This document shows, piece by piece, positions 25,673 to 34,575 of a stretch of DNA of 52,580 bases. The position numbers and the translations under genes were made by a program. The notes below the pieces were generated by a model that searched no databases, was not told the origin of the DNA, and saw only the letters and a list, made by a program, of their open reading frames with translations. This DNA is from Opitutales bacterium (GTDB taxonomy: Bacteria > Verrucomicrobiota > Verrucomicrobiia > Opitutales > UBA953), in NCBI GenBank assembly GCA_009691685.1, contig SIAU01000005.1, positions 1 through 52,580 of the forward strand, written 5' to 3'. Every line of letters begins with the position of its first letter. Position 1 is the stretch's first letter.

Positions 25673-27775
25673 GTGCACCCATTTCTCAAAGACGACTTCC
25701 TCTTCGATTGGAGTCAGTTGCAATCCAGCGCCATCGAGCCCGATATTCGCCTAGCTTTGAAACAGACCCAAGAACGGATCGAGGCATTCAAAAAACTTTC
25801 TGGTCCGCAACTGTCCTACGCTCATGTTCTTCTCGGTTTTGAAAGTGCGACCAAGGATTTATCACGTGCCTGGGGATTGGTGGGTCACCTCGATTCAGTA
25901 CTTAATTCGCCCGACCTTCGTAAAACCTACAATGCACTTTTGCCTGAAGTTACTGCGTTTTATACTTCACTCACGCTCGACCCCGATATCTGGCAGGTTT
26001 TTAAAAATTACGCAAACACCGCCGAAGCAAAATCTCTGCAAGGGATTAAGCGGAGATTTCTAGAGGAAACGATTGCCGACTTTGAAGAGAATGGTGCCGG
26101 CCTGCCTCCTGAAGAAAAGAAGCGATTGGCCGAGGTAAATGCCGCGCTCGCCGAAAAAACTCAAAAATATTCCGAGAACGTTTTAGATTCTACCAATGAC
26201 TGGGAAATTTTTATTGATGACGAAAATCAGTTGAAGGGCTTACCCCCCAGTGCGCTTGGATTAGCCAAGCAGTCAGCGACAGCCAAAAGCCGTCCAGATT
26301 CTTGGAGAATCACTTTACAACAACCGTCCGTTTTTCCTGTTTTGCAATATGGAGAAGATGCCGCCCTTCGCCAAAAATGCTGGGAGGCATTGAGCCAAGT
26401 GGGTTATAAGGCAAAGTGGGATAACACTCAGCTGGTTTCCGAAATCCTTTCCCTGCGTGATGAAAAGGCCCGTTTATTGGGCAAAAAGCATTTTGCGGAT
26501 TTTACGACGGCCCGCCGCATGGCCCAAACGGGCGATCAAGCTCTCAAATTTATCGAAGACATGGCGGTGCGCATTCGTCCTAAATTCGAACAAGAAGTGG
26601 TAGAGTTAGAACAGTATCGCGCCAAAATTGAAAAAGATGCGGTGCGTATTTTGCATCCGTGGGAGTTTGGTTTCTATTCCGAAAAAATGCGTCGCGAATA
26701 TCACGGCTTTGATGACGAAGCGCTGCGCCCGTGGTTCCCTGTCGAAGGCGTGATTGCCGGAATGTTTAAACTCTTTGGAAATCTTTTTGGAATTCAGGTC
26801 GTAGCACGTGATACGGTTTATGTTGATGCAACGGGGAAGGCCGAAGTCTTTAAAGCCGCTGCTCCGCGCGTGGAGAATTCACCGGTCAGCGTTTGGCATC
26901 CCGAAGTTCGATTTTACGAAGTGCATGATGGCTCGCGCCATCTTGGTTCATTTTATACCGATTGGTTTCCACGTGAGTCGAAGCGCGGTGGTGCTTGGAT
27001 GAATTTTTTCCGGACGGGTGGGCCGCGTTCCGATGGCTCATTTGCGCCACATTTAGGCCTCATGTGTGGTAATTTCACCCCTCCCGTCAATGGTCAGCAA
27101 GCGTTGCTGACGCACGACGAAGTCACGACGGTCTTCCATGAGTTCGGACATTTGCTTCACCATTTATTATCCGAGGTTGAAGTAGAATCTCTATCCGGCG
27201 TGCGCGTGGCTTGGGATTTCGTAGAGCTCCCTTCGCAACTTTTAGAAAACTGGTGTTGGGAAGAAGAGTCACTCGCGCTGTTTGCTCGTCATCATCTGAC
27301 CGGCGAAAAATTACCTTCTGATCTTTTAAAGAAATTAGACGCCTCTTCGAATTTCCGTGCTGCTTCCCAATGTATGCGCCAACTTTGTTTCTCTAAACTG
27401 GATTTAGATTTACACATTCGCGCGAACGAACTCAAAAATACGGATCTCGATAAACATTGGAACGATGCGATGGCCTCTTGGCAGACTCGCACTTCGCAGC
27501 GCGTTCCCTCCATGGCTCGTCGTTTCAGTCACCTCTTCTCCGATGCTACCGGCTATGCTGCCGGATATTATTCATATAAATGGGCCGAGGCTTTGGAGGC
27601 CGATGCGTTTACCCGTTTCCTTAAAGAGGGGGTCTTAAATTCTCAAGTGGGCAGGGAACTCAGGGAAAAGGTTCTTGCGAAGGGTAATTCTGAGCCCGCC
27701 GATCAGATTTTCCGCGATTTTATGGGTCGAAACCTCGATTCTGAAGCCGTTTTAGTGCGCGACGGATTGGCTTAA
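25673..27775 (+). CDS. prlC: M3-family oligopeptidase (oligopeptidase A-like)
   Basis: This cytoplasmic zinc metallopeptidase (700 aa) degrades short peptides. The zinc motif is H489-E-F-G-H493, and the third ligand region follows in ENWCWEEESL. The C-terminal FSHLFSDATGYAAGYYSYKWAEALEADAF is the family hallmark, and the length matches oligopeptidase A. The start is GTG 25673; the nearby ATG at 25665 is out of frame. It is the lone gene between the divergent BFN operon and typA. Confidence 0.95.
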   Translation: MHPFLKDDFLFDWSQLQSSAIEPDIRLALKQTQERIEAFKKLSGPQLSYAHVLLGFESATKDLSRAWGLVGHLDSVLNSPDLRKTYNALLPEVTAFYTSLTLDPDIWQVFKNYANTAEAKSLQGIKRRFLEETIADFEENGAGLPPEEKKRLAEVNAALAEKTQKYSENVLDSTNDWEIFIDDENQLKGLPPSALGLAKQSATAKSRPDSWRITLQQPSVFPVLQYGEDAALRQKCWEALSQVGYKAKWDNTQLVSEILSLRDEKARLLGKKHFADFTTARRMAQTGDQALKFIEDMAVRIRPKFEQEVVELEQYRAKIEKDAVRILHPWEFGFYSEKMRREYHGFDDEALRPWFPVEGVIAGMFKLFGNLFGIQVVARDTVYVDATGKAEVFKAAAPRVENSPVSVWHPEVRFYEVHDGSRHLGSFYTDWFPRESKRGGAWMNFFRTGGPRSDGSFAPHLGLMCGNFTPPVNGQQALLTHDEVTTVFHEFGHLLHHLLSEVEVESLSGVRVAWDFVELPSQLLENWCWEEESLALFARHHLTGEKLPSDLLKKLDASSNFRAASQCMRQLCFSKLDLDLHIRANELKNTDLDKHWNDAMASWQTRTSQRVPSMARRFSHLFSDATGYAAGYYSYKWAEALEADAFTRFLKEGVLNSQVGRELREKVLAKGNSEPADQIFRDFMGRNLDSEAVLVRDGLA

Positions 27776-27873
27776 TTAAGTCCAAAATCGGGTTTTAGCC
27801 GTCACCAATTTGCCACAATTGTTTTATCCCCTTGCAGGGGAGCGATTTTTCCTATGCGTAGGGCTTTTAACAG

Positions 27874-29781
27874 ATGAAATTACGTAACATTGCAGTCATT
27901 GCGCACGTCGACCATGGAAAAACAACCCTGACCGATCGCCTCCTTTACCAGTCCGGTATGTTCCGCGCCGAAGACCTCGACAAGCTCGCGGGTGGTCAGC
28001 ACGGCCTAATCATGGACTCGGGCGACCTCGAGCGCGAACGCGGTATCACCATCACCGCCAAAAATTGTTCCATTCGCTGGACCGATCCACGCAATAAAGA
28101 TGAGTATAAAATTAATTTAATCGATACCCCTGGTCACGCAGACTTCGGTGGCGAAGTTGAACGCGTATTAAATATGGCCGACGGTTGTTTACTGGTGGTC
28201 GACTCCTTTGAAGGTCCGATGCCCCAAACCCGTTTCGTCTTATCGAAAGCTTTGGCCTTAGGTCTTAAGCCTATCGTTGTCGTCAATAAAATCGATAAAC
28301 CTTCGGCTCGTCCTGACGCCGTCGTGGATGAAATTTTCGACTTACTCGTGGCGCTCGACGCTCCAGAGTCGGCTCTCGATTTCCCCGTAGTCTACGCTTC
28401 TGGTCGCGATGGTTGGGCCACTGTGGATCGCGCGAAAACTGAAGAGGGTAAACGTCCAAAAGATTTATTAGAACTTTTCTACGCCATCGTTGACCATATT
28501 CCTGAGCCTTATGCTGAAGGTTCTTCCCGTGGTGCAGCTGCTGGTTTTAAGAGTCGCGAAGAAGCGCTCGCTAACCCTCTGCAAATCATGGTTACCGCGA
28601 TTTTGTATAGTGATTACGTGGGTCGTATCGCAGTCGGCCGGGTCACCGCTGGACGCATTAAACCTTCCATGCCGGTCATGCTCATCAACCGAGCTGGCGA
28701 ACAATTTAAGCAACGCACTTTAGAAGTGGAAGTCTTTGAAGCTCTTGGTCGCGTGAAAGCCGAAGAAGTCACCGCGGGTGACATCTGTGCAGTCATCGGA
28801 TTAGATCACGTTGAAATCGGTGCAACGATTACGGATATCGAAACTCCTAAGCCCATGCCTCCTGTTAAAGTAGATGAACCTACTGTGACGATGGCATTCC
28901 GTGTGAACGATTCACCTTTTGCAGGTCGCGATGGAAAATTCGTCACAGGCCGTCAGGTCGGTGAACGTCTTACTAAAGAACTTGAAAAGAATGTGGCGCT
29001 TCGCGTCGAACGTGAAGCCGGTGCCGATGCGTTCCAAGTTTCCGGTCGTGGTTTGATGCACTTAGGCGTGTTAATCGAAACCATGCGTCGCGAAGGTTAT
29101 GAACTTTCAGTCGGTAAGCCTCAGGTTATCATGAAGCAGATCGACGGCAAAGAATGCGAGCCTGTGGAAACTTTGGCGGTCGATTGCCCAGTAGCTTCGC
29201 AGAGCGATGTGATGGCGCTGGTTCTCAGTCGCCGTGGCGAATTACGCTCGATGGATGCCAAGGCTGGTACCAGCGGTTGGATTCACATGGAGTTCAAAAT
29301 CCCTTCTCGTTCCTTGTTCGGCTTACGTACGATGATGCTGACCACTACCCGTGGTGACGCGGTCATGTACCACAATTTATTGGGTTATGAGCCAGTGAAG
29401 GGCGATGCCCCTCGCCGTGCTGCGGGTGTGATGATCGGTGGTGAGGGAGGTCAAGTAACCTCTTACTCACTCGACCGTCTTTATGACCGTGGTGACTTCT
29501 TCGTGAAGCCCACCGACGAAATTTACATGGGTCAAGTGGTCGGTGAACACTGTAAGGACAATGACCTCGAAATTAACTTGGTCATCAATAAGAAGCTCTC
29601 CAACGTTCGTGCTTCCGGTTCGGACGACATGGCGAAGATTAAGCCGATGCGCCAAATGTCTCTCGAAAATTGCTTAGAGTATATTGAGTCCGACGAATTG
29701 GTTGAAGTGACACCTAACTTCATCCGCATGCGCAAACGTTACCTCACGGAAAACGAGCGTAAGCGTTTTGGTAAGCAGTAA
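27874..29781 (+). CDS. typA: TypA/BipA translational GTPase
   Basis: This ribosome-binding GTPase (635 aa) is needed for 50S assembly and stress growth. G1 is AHVDHGKTT (10-18), switch regions include ERERGITI, G3 is DTPGHADFGGEVERV and G4 is NKID. The elongation factor G-like domains III and V and the TypA-specific C-terminal domain (PIRQMSLE-like KPMRQMSLENCLEYI, MRKRYL) follow. It is slightly longer than the usual 605-615 residues. Its transcript probably ends at the hairpin at 29811-29838 inside the convergent tsaE gene. Confidence 0.97.
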   Translation: MKLRNIAVIAHVDHGKTTLTDRLLYQSGMFRAEDLDKLAGGQHGLIMDSGDLERERGITITAKNCSIRWTDPRNKDEYKINLIDTPGHADFGGEVERVLNMADGCLLVVDSFEGPMPQTRFVLSKALALGLKPIVVVNKIDKPSARPDAVVDEIFDLLVALDAPESALDFPVVYASGRDGWATVDRAKTEEGKRPKDLLELFYAIVDHIPEPYAEGSSRGAAAGFKSREEALANPLQIMVTAILYSDYVGRIAVGRVTAGRIKPSMPVMLINRAGEQFKQRTLEVEVFEALGRVKAEEVTAGDICAVIGLDHVEIGATITDIETPKPMPPVKVDEPTVTMAFRVNDSPFAGRDGKFVTGRQVGERLTKELEKNVALRVEREAGADAFQVSGRGLMHLGVLIETMRREGYELSVGKPQVIMKQIDGKECEPVETLAVDCPVASQSDVMALVLSRRGELRSMDAKAGTSGWIHMEFKIPSRSLFGLRTMMLTTTRGDAVMYHNLLGYEPVKGDAPRRAAGVMIGGEGGQVTSYSLDRLYDRGDFFVKPTDEIYMGQVVGEHCKDNDLEINLVINKKLSNVRASGSDDMAKIKPMRQMSLENCLEYIESDELVEVTPNFIRMRKRYLTENERKRFGKQ

Positions 29782-29783
29782 GT

Positions 29784-30230
29784 TTAATTTATACTGAGGG
29801 TAAACTGATGGCCACCGTCCGCAAGGATGGTGGCTTTTAGTTTCCACAGAGAACGAGGGAGTCGTGAGGCAACTTTCTCGGGCCATTCGACAATCACATT
29901 CCAAGGGCTGACCGCTGAATCCCAAATCATTAAATCATCGAAGCTCGATGCTTGGGTGAGGCGATACGCATCCACGTGGAAAATCATCCGTTCACCCTTG
30001 TAAACATTGAGTAAAGAGAAGGAGGGACTGGTGATGTCTTCCGTGATTCCAAAGCCTTTCACGAGTCCGCGTACAAAGGTGGTTTTACCGACTCCGAGAT
30101 TACCTTCTAATGCAAGGGTAGTGTCAGCTGGAAGTAGTTGAGCAAATGCTTGGGCTGCTTGTTCAGTGGCTTCACCTGAATGGGTGATGACGCCTTGAGT
30201 CCAGTCACTCAGTGTCTTCGGTGATTTCAT
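29784..30230 (-). CDS. tsaE: TsaE, ATPase for tRNA threonylcarbamoyladenosine synthesis
   Basis: This 148-aa P-loop protein, partner of TsaB/TsaD, is required for t6A37 formation in tRNA. Walker A is EGNLGVGKTTFVRGL, followed by ITSPSFSLLNVYKGE, HVDAYRL and VIVEWPEK, all typical of the YjeE family. Its start overlaps the stop of the CPBP gene by 4 bases (ATGA). Confidence 0.95.
   Translation of the reverse strand: MKSPKTLSDWTQGVITHSGEATEQAAQAFAQLLPADTTLALEGNLGVGKTTFVRGLVKGFGITEDITSPSFSLLNVYKGERMIFHVDAYRLTQASSFDDLMIWDSAVSPWNVIVEWPEKVASRLPRSLWKLKATILADGGHQFTLSIN
29811..29838 (+). terminator. typA terminator lying within the 3' coding end of tsaE
   Basis: The stem GCCACCGTCC / GGATGGTGGC (10 pairs, one G-T on the + strand) is closed by the loop GCAA, a GNRA tetraloop, and is followed by TTTT. 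It begins 30 bases after the typA stop. The same bases encode tsaE residues near its C-terminus on the other strand, because the two genes' stops are only 2 bases apart. Confidence 0.65.
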
Positions 30231-30808
30231 GAATTGAAATCAACAAAACCTTGGGCCCATTTAACTCCGAAGACGGCAAGGTTGCGCACGACGTGTCCAA
30301 TTAAACAGGGTAGGATGGATCGCTCGGGATTGAGAGGATTGTAACGTCCGAGGTATAACCAAACTGAAATGAAGAAAGTGGCGATGAGACTAATTCTTCC
30401 TTGGACGGTGCTAAAATCAAATCCGTGAATCGCACTAAAAATGAGCGAGCCGATGATAATGAGCCCGAGCAATTTGATGCCTCTTAACTGACTCGGTGCG
30501 GCGAAGCCACGAAAGACCATTTCTTCAACGATGGCAGCGCCCAGGGTTGCTCCGAGAATATGTAAATTACTAATCGACTGACTAGCAGTGACCTGAAAGT
30601 GAATCTCGGCGCAGGTTTCCGCGACGGTCAACAGAAGGATGCCTGAAACAGTGATGAGGATGCCTGAAATAGGGGCCCGCGTCGTACCTGGCCAAAAGAG
30701 TTCAGGCCCGGGATTGCTTTGGCGTTTCCGGTACTCGGTGAACCAAGCATACACGACTCCCAGTCCAATGAGTAGATAGACGATATCTGTAATTAAATGG
30801 GAGGTCAT
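30227..30808 (-). CDS. CPBP-family intramembrane glutamic protease
   Basis: This 193-aa membrane protein has about six hydrophobic segments and the CPBP/Abi motif EEMVFRGF (the EExxxR pattern). A second motif, FSAIHGF, carries the catalytic-type His. Family members cleave CAAX-type or bacteriocin-related substrates within the membrane; the bacterial target here is unknown. It sits between a LOG protein gene (6 bases upstream) and tsaE (4-base overlap). Confidence 0.88.
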   Translation of the reverse strand: MTSHLITDIVYLLIGLGVVYAWFTEYRKRQSNPGPELFWPGTTRAPISGILITVSGILLLTVAETCAEIHFQVTASQSISNLHILGATLGAAIVEEMVFRGFAAPSQLRGIKLLGLIIIGSLIFSAIHGFDFSTVQGRISLIATFFISVWLYLGRYNPLNPERSILPCLIGHVVRNLAVFGVKWAQGFVDFNS

Positions 30809-30814
30809 CGAAGC

Positions 30815-31669
30815 TTACAATAAGCCGTCTTCTTTGAGGTACTTATCGGTGATGATTTGAATTAAGTGATCGCGAGCTTCTTTAACGGAGTCGACGTAAA
30901 GATAGAGTCCACGGTCTTCCGGTGAGACCATGCCCCATTCGTGGAAGACTTCGAAGTCAGTCACACGTTTCCAGAAATCGGAACCGTAAAGTAAGATGGG
31001 AAAATTCTTTTTAGTTTTGCCCGTTTGAATCAGCGTCAACATTTCGAACAGTTCATCGAAAGTGCCGAAGCCACCGGGAAATGCGACGAGTGCTTTCGCT
31101 AAGTAAAGGAACCAATATTTACGGACGAAGAAGTAGTGGAATTCTAAATCGAGTTCAGGGGTAACGTAAGGATTGTGCTCTTGTTCAAAGGGTAAAGCGA
31201 TGCCTAGGCCAACGGAGCGACCATGGGCTTCTTTCGCTCCACGATTCGCGGCTTCCATGATTCCGGGTCCGCCCCCTGAGCAAATAAAGAATCTCTGCCA
31301 ATCGGGAAGACTCATCGACCACTGGGTCATCTCTTTGGATAATTCGCGACAGGCTTCGTAATAGGGTGCGCTCTTAAAATTAATTTCAGCGAGGCGTAAT
31401 CGCGCCTTCGCTTCGGAGGGACTAATTTCTCCCTTAGTGATCGCTATCTTCACATCTTCGAGTTCTTTTTGTGCGCGATCAATCGGGAGGGTACGTGCAG
31501 AGCCGAACATCACGACCGTATTGCGCACGCCGTATTTTTTGAAGCGGTGGTAGGGCTCAGTGAGCTCCGCCATGACTCGCAGAGTCCGGGCCTGGGGGCT
31601 CAATAAAAATTCTTCATTTTGATAGGCCTTAACGGGGGTTGGTCGTAAGGGGGCTTTTTCTGGACTCAT
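30815..31669 (-). CDS. LOG-family protein (TIGR00730-type nucleotide/cytokinin riboside phosphohydrolase-like)
   Basis: This 284-aa protein has the lysine-decarboxylase-like Rossmann fold: VMFGSARTL near 51-59, the signature SGGGPGIMEAANRGA, and PGGFGTFDELFE. Members hydrolyse nucleoside monophosphates to ribose phosphate and free base. The N-terminal extension of about 45 residues suggests the longer class. It is the first gene of the LOG-CPBP-tsaE operon and diverges from rpmH, with a 97-base gap. Confidence 0.92.
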   Translation of the reverse strand: MSPEKAPLRPTPVKAYQNEEFLLSPQARTLRVMAELTEPYHRFKKYGVRNTVVMFGSARTLPIDRAQKELEDVKIAITKGEISPSEAKARLRLAEINFKSAPYYEACRELSKEMTQWSMSLPDWQRFFICSGGGPGIMEAANRGAKEAHGRSVGLGIALPFEQEHNPYVTPELDLEFHYFFVRKYWFLYLAKALVAFPGGFGTFDELFEMLTLIQTGKTKKNFPILLYGSDFWKRVTDFEVFHEWGMVSPEDRGLYLYVDSVKEARDHLIQIITDKYLKEDGLL

Positions 31670-31766
31670 ATTGCGGTATATTCAGTAATTTTAGCTATCT
31701 GCCAAGAAGGGAAGTGTGGGGCTTGACACTATTGGTGGGGTCTATTTGGGTAATGCATCTAAATTT

Positions 31767-31904
31767 ATGCATCCCACCTACCGTCCATCCAAGATTTCCC
31801 GTGCCCGTAAGTGCGGTTTCCGTGCTCGTTCTAAGACCCCTGGTGGTCGTAAAGTTCTCGCCAATCGTCGCAAGATTGGTCGTAAGCGCCTCGGCGCATC
31901 TTAA
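31767..31904 (+). CDS. rpmH: 50S ribosomal protein L34
   Basis: This 45-aa basic ribosomal protein has the L34 pattern ([29 protein letters not shown] and GRKRL). The start ATG 31767 is chosen because it gives the standard L34 N-terminus; the longer frame from 31716 is upstream sequence. A perfect TTGACA lies at 31723-31728, but no convincing -10 box follows at normal spacing. The rnpA frame stays open through the entire rpmH gene in another phase. Confidence 0.95.
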   Translation: MHPTYRPSKISRARKCGFRARSKTPGGRKVLANRRKIGRKRLGAS

Positions 31905-31908
31905 TCGG

Positions 31909-32253
31909 ATGCGTCTCCCGCGGGAGCGTCGAATTCGTGCTTCAGCCGATTTCTCGCGTCTCCGCCAAAATGGCTCGCGGCTCGACTGCGGGCCTTTTCT
32001 TTTGAATCTTGGGCCAGGTCAATCTCCGCAAGTTAAAGCCCGCTTTGCGGTCGTGGTGGCCAAGAAGAGTATTCCTTTAGCCGTGAACCGAAATCGTGCG
32101 AAACGATTAGCCCGTGAGCTTTTTCGCAGTGATGCCGATCTCTTACCCGTTGGGTGGGAATGTGTTTTAATTGCTCGCCCCAGCATCCTCAGAAAATCTT
32201 TTGCGAACCTAAAGAAAATTTACGAGACCGCGATAAAATCGACCGTGAAATAA
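31909..32253 (+). CDS. rnpA: ribonuclease P protein component
   Basis: This protein subunit of RNase P (114 aa) matures tRNA 5' ends. The RNR signature is clear ([14 protein letters not shown]), with [15 protein letters not shown] before it and the N-terminal [19 protein letters not shown] 31909, 4 bases after rpmH, gives a normal-size protein. The frame extends upstream without stops over all of rpmH, with an ATG at 31753, so a longer Thermus-like form (166 aa) cannot be excluded. Confidence 0.94.
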   Translation: MRLPRERRIRASADFSRLRQNGSRLDCGPFLLNLGPGQSPQVKARFAVVVAKKSIPLAVNRNRAKRLARELFRSDADLLPVGWECVLIARPSILRKSFANLKKIYETAIKSTVK

Positions 32254-32254
32254 A

Positions 32255-32509
32255 ATGATGAATCGACTTCGTAACTGCGTGGTTTGGTTGGCCTTGCAAC
32301 CGATTTATTTTTATCAACGATTCATTTCAAGACCGTTACATTGGTTAGTTCCAGGATCAGGCTGTCGATTTCATCCAAGCTGCTCCGCCTACGCAGTAAT
32401 TGCCCTGAAAAGACACGGTATTTTCAAGGGTGCATGGCTCTCGATCAAGCGCATTGGGCGGTGTAATCCGGCGGGTGGTTCAGGTGTCGACGATGTTCCT
32501 CCTGCCTAA
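32255..32509 (+). CDS. yidD: YidD membrane-insertion efficiency factor
   Basis: This 84-aa protein has the YidD pattern ([52 protein letters not shown]), including the conserved Cys residues. It begins directly after the rnpA stop, the usual rpmH-rnpA-yidD order. The expected yidC does not follow; an LtaS-like gene takes its place. Confidence 0.95.
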   Translation: MMNRLRNCVVWLALQPIYFYQRFISRPLHWLVPGSGCRFHPSCSAYAVIALKRHGIFKGAWLSIKRIGRCNPAGGSGVDDVPPA

Positions 32510-32559
32510 ATAAAACTTATATCCCTCGCTCTTTGCGGATGCCCCCCGTAGCTTTGACT

Positions 32560-34575
32560 ATGCAAAACTTTCTGCTCAAAAAAATACGCTCACGGCAGGG
32601 AGGAGCTTGGTTATTAGCCTTAACGTATATTATTTTGGGTTCGGTTTTACGTCTCGGGTTTCTCGCGGTCTCGGCTACGGAAGTCACTTGGTCATGGACG
32701 ACTGCGGTGGCACTCTTGATTGGATTTATTTACGACATCGCGATGGCTGCCTTTTTTGCCGTCCCCTTTGCTTTCATCAGCAGCTTTTGTAAGTCTGAAC
32801 GTTTTCGCCTATTTTTAATTCCTCTGTGGTGTTTCGGAGTCTTTCTTTTCACTTTCTGGAAGATTTCCGAAATCCTTTTTTGGGAGGAGTTCGCCGTTCG
32901 CTTTAACTTCATCGCAGTGGATTACTTAGTCTATACGAGCGAAGTGCTTAAAAATATTCGCGAGTCATATAATATGCCACTCATTTTCGCTGCGGTATTT
33001 TCTTTGGCAGCTGGGTTTTATTTCCTCTGGCGTAAATGTGGCTATACCAAGCTTTGGTCGGAAGGGGTGGTTGAGGACTCCACGCCCCGTTGGTGGACGC
33101 CGCTGGTTTTGACTCTTTCTGTCCTAATTATCCCTAGTTATAGCTATTTCGTCGGAGAGCATGATCTGAAGGTGACTTCTACTGCTCATTCCAGTTTTGG
33201 TGAATGCGTTGTGGCCGGATTACGTCACATGGGTGATATTCAACCTCACTTCGCCAATAGTTATGAAACTGAAATTGCGAAGAATGGTGAGTATTCATTC
33301 TTGGCCGCCTTTTGGGCCAATCAATTGGACTGGCGCCGCTTTTATCCTTCACGCGAAAATGCTCCCGCTGCTTTGCGCGAAATTTTAACGTCCGAAGGTA
33401 ATGAAAGTAAGAAAGCAGACATCACACGCGAAATCAAAGCGTCAGGTTCAGCCCAAAAATATAATGTGATTCAAATCACGATGGAAAGCTACAGTGCTGA
33501 ATTTTTAAGTTGTTACGGGATTGATCCCTATGCTTCACAAAAATTAACCCCTAACTTGGATCGCATTTCTCGGGAGTCGTTATGGTTCCGACATTGCTAC
33601 GCCGGTGGAACGCGCACGGTGCGTGGTATGGAGGCTTTAACCTTATCGATTCCACCTATTCCCGGTCAGTCCGTTCTGCGCCGTCGGGGCTGCGAAAACT
33701 TAACCACGCTGGGGTCAGTTCTTAACCATCAGGGCTATGATTCGGCCTTTATTTACGGGGGTGATGGTTTCTTCGATAACATGAACTACTTCTTCGCCAC
33801 TAATGGCTATCGCGTGGTAGATTTGCCTCTTCAATTGGCTGCCGGAAAGAAAACCACTTTTGAAAACGCTTGGGGTGCTTGTGATGAAGACGCTCTTAAT
33901 TGGTCGCTCGATGAAGCCGACAAATCCTTCGCCGCCGGTAAACCTTTTCACCATTTCATTATGACGACTTCAAACCACCGGCCCTATACTTGGCCAAGTG
34001 GGAAGATTGATCCTAAGTTAAAAAACCGTGAGGGTGGGGTGGCGTACACTGATTTTGCGATTGGTGCTTTTCTAAAAGCCGCTGAATCTAAACCGTGGTT
34101 TAAAAATACTATCTTTGTAATTGTCGCCGACCATTGTGCGTCGGTCGCTGGTAAGCAAGAATTGGAAATCAGAAAATATGAAATTCCTCTTTTCATTTGG
34201 GCTCCGGGATTAATTAAACCGCAGGTGTTTGAGCCGATGATGAGTCAAATTGATACTGTGCCTACCTTATTAGGCTTAATGAATATTTCTTACACCTCGC
34301 GCTTTGTCGGTGCCGATGTGATGAAGCCCGATTATCAACCACGTGCCTTCATCAGTAATTACCAAAAGGTGGCCGTGCTTCGTCCGAATGGCCTCTTGAC
34401 GGTGCTCAAGCCAGTGCGCCAAGTTAAACAATACTGGGCTGATTTAGGTACAGGTAGTTTGAAGGTTATCGAAAAAGATAAAATGAATTCGGAGGCCACC
34501 GATGAAGCCTTGCGCTATTATCAGGGTACCGATGAACTCTTTAATCATGGCGGATTACTCAACCCAGCCCACTAA
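32560..34575 (+). CDS. LtaS/OpgB-like membrane phosphoglycerol transferase (sulfatase fold)
   Basis: This 671-aa protein has about five N-terminal membrane helices (to about residue 200) and then an extracytoplasmic sulfatase-type domain. Catalytic-type residues are visible: Glu in TMESYSAEFL, the nucleophile Thr in GTRTVRG, and the Asp-His pair in VVADHC. In this family the enzyme transfers phosphoglycerol, or phosphoethanolamine, to a glycan or lipid acceptor; in a Gram-negative cell an OpgB-like role is likelier than lipoteichoic acid. ATG 32560 and ATG 32539 are both possible starts. The PAP2 gene overlaps its 3' end. Confidence 0.88.
   Translation: MQNFLLKKIRSRQGGAWLLALTYIILGSVLRLGFLAVSATEVTWSWTTAVALLIGFIYDIAMAAFFAVPFAFISSFCKSERFRLFLIPLWCFGVFLFTFWKISEILFWEEFAVRFNFIAVDYLVYTSEVLKNIRESYNMPLIFAAVFSLAAGFYFLWRKCGYTKLWSEGVVEDSTPRWWTPLVLTLSVLIIPSYSYFVGEHDLKVTSTAHSSFGECVVAGLRHMGDIQPHFANSYETEIAKNGEYSFLAAFWANQLDWRRFYPSRENAPAALREILTSEGNESKKADITREIKASGSAQKYNVIQITMESYSAEFLSCYGIDPYASQKLTPNLDRISRESLWFRHCYAGGTRTVRGMEALTLSIPPIPGQSVLRRRGCENLTTLGSVLNHQGYDSAFIYGGDGFFDNMNYFFATNGYRVVDLPLQLAAGKKTTFENAWGACDEDALNWSLDEADKSFAAGKPFHHFIMTTSNHRPYTWPSGKIDPKLKNREGGVAYTDFAIGAFLKAAESKPWFKNTIFVIVADHCASVAGKQELEIRKYEIPLFIWAPGLIKPQVFEPMMSQIDTVPTLLGLMNISYTSRFVGADVMKPDYQPRAFISNYQKVAVLRPNGLLTVLKPVRQVKQYWADLGTGSLKVIEKDKMNSEATDEALRYYQGTDELFNHGGLLNPAH

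Noticed and set aside
27800-27873. Regulatory leader of typA with CCCCTTGCAGGGG and CCTATGCGTAGG hairpins
   Set aside because: Both stems are only 4-5 bp and lack a convincing T run or alternative pairing, so neither attenuator nor riboswitch can be supported.
31723-31756. Complete sigma-70 promoter for rpmH
   Set aside because: TTGACA is perfect, but no -10 hexamer is found at 16-18 bases spacing; the nearest TAAT-like boxes are too close or too far.
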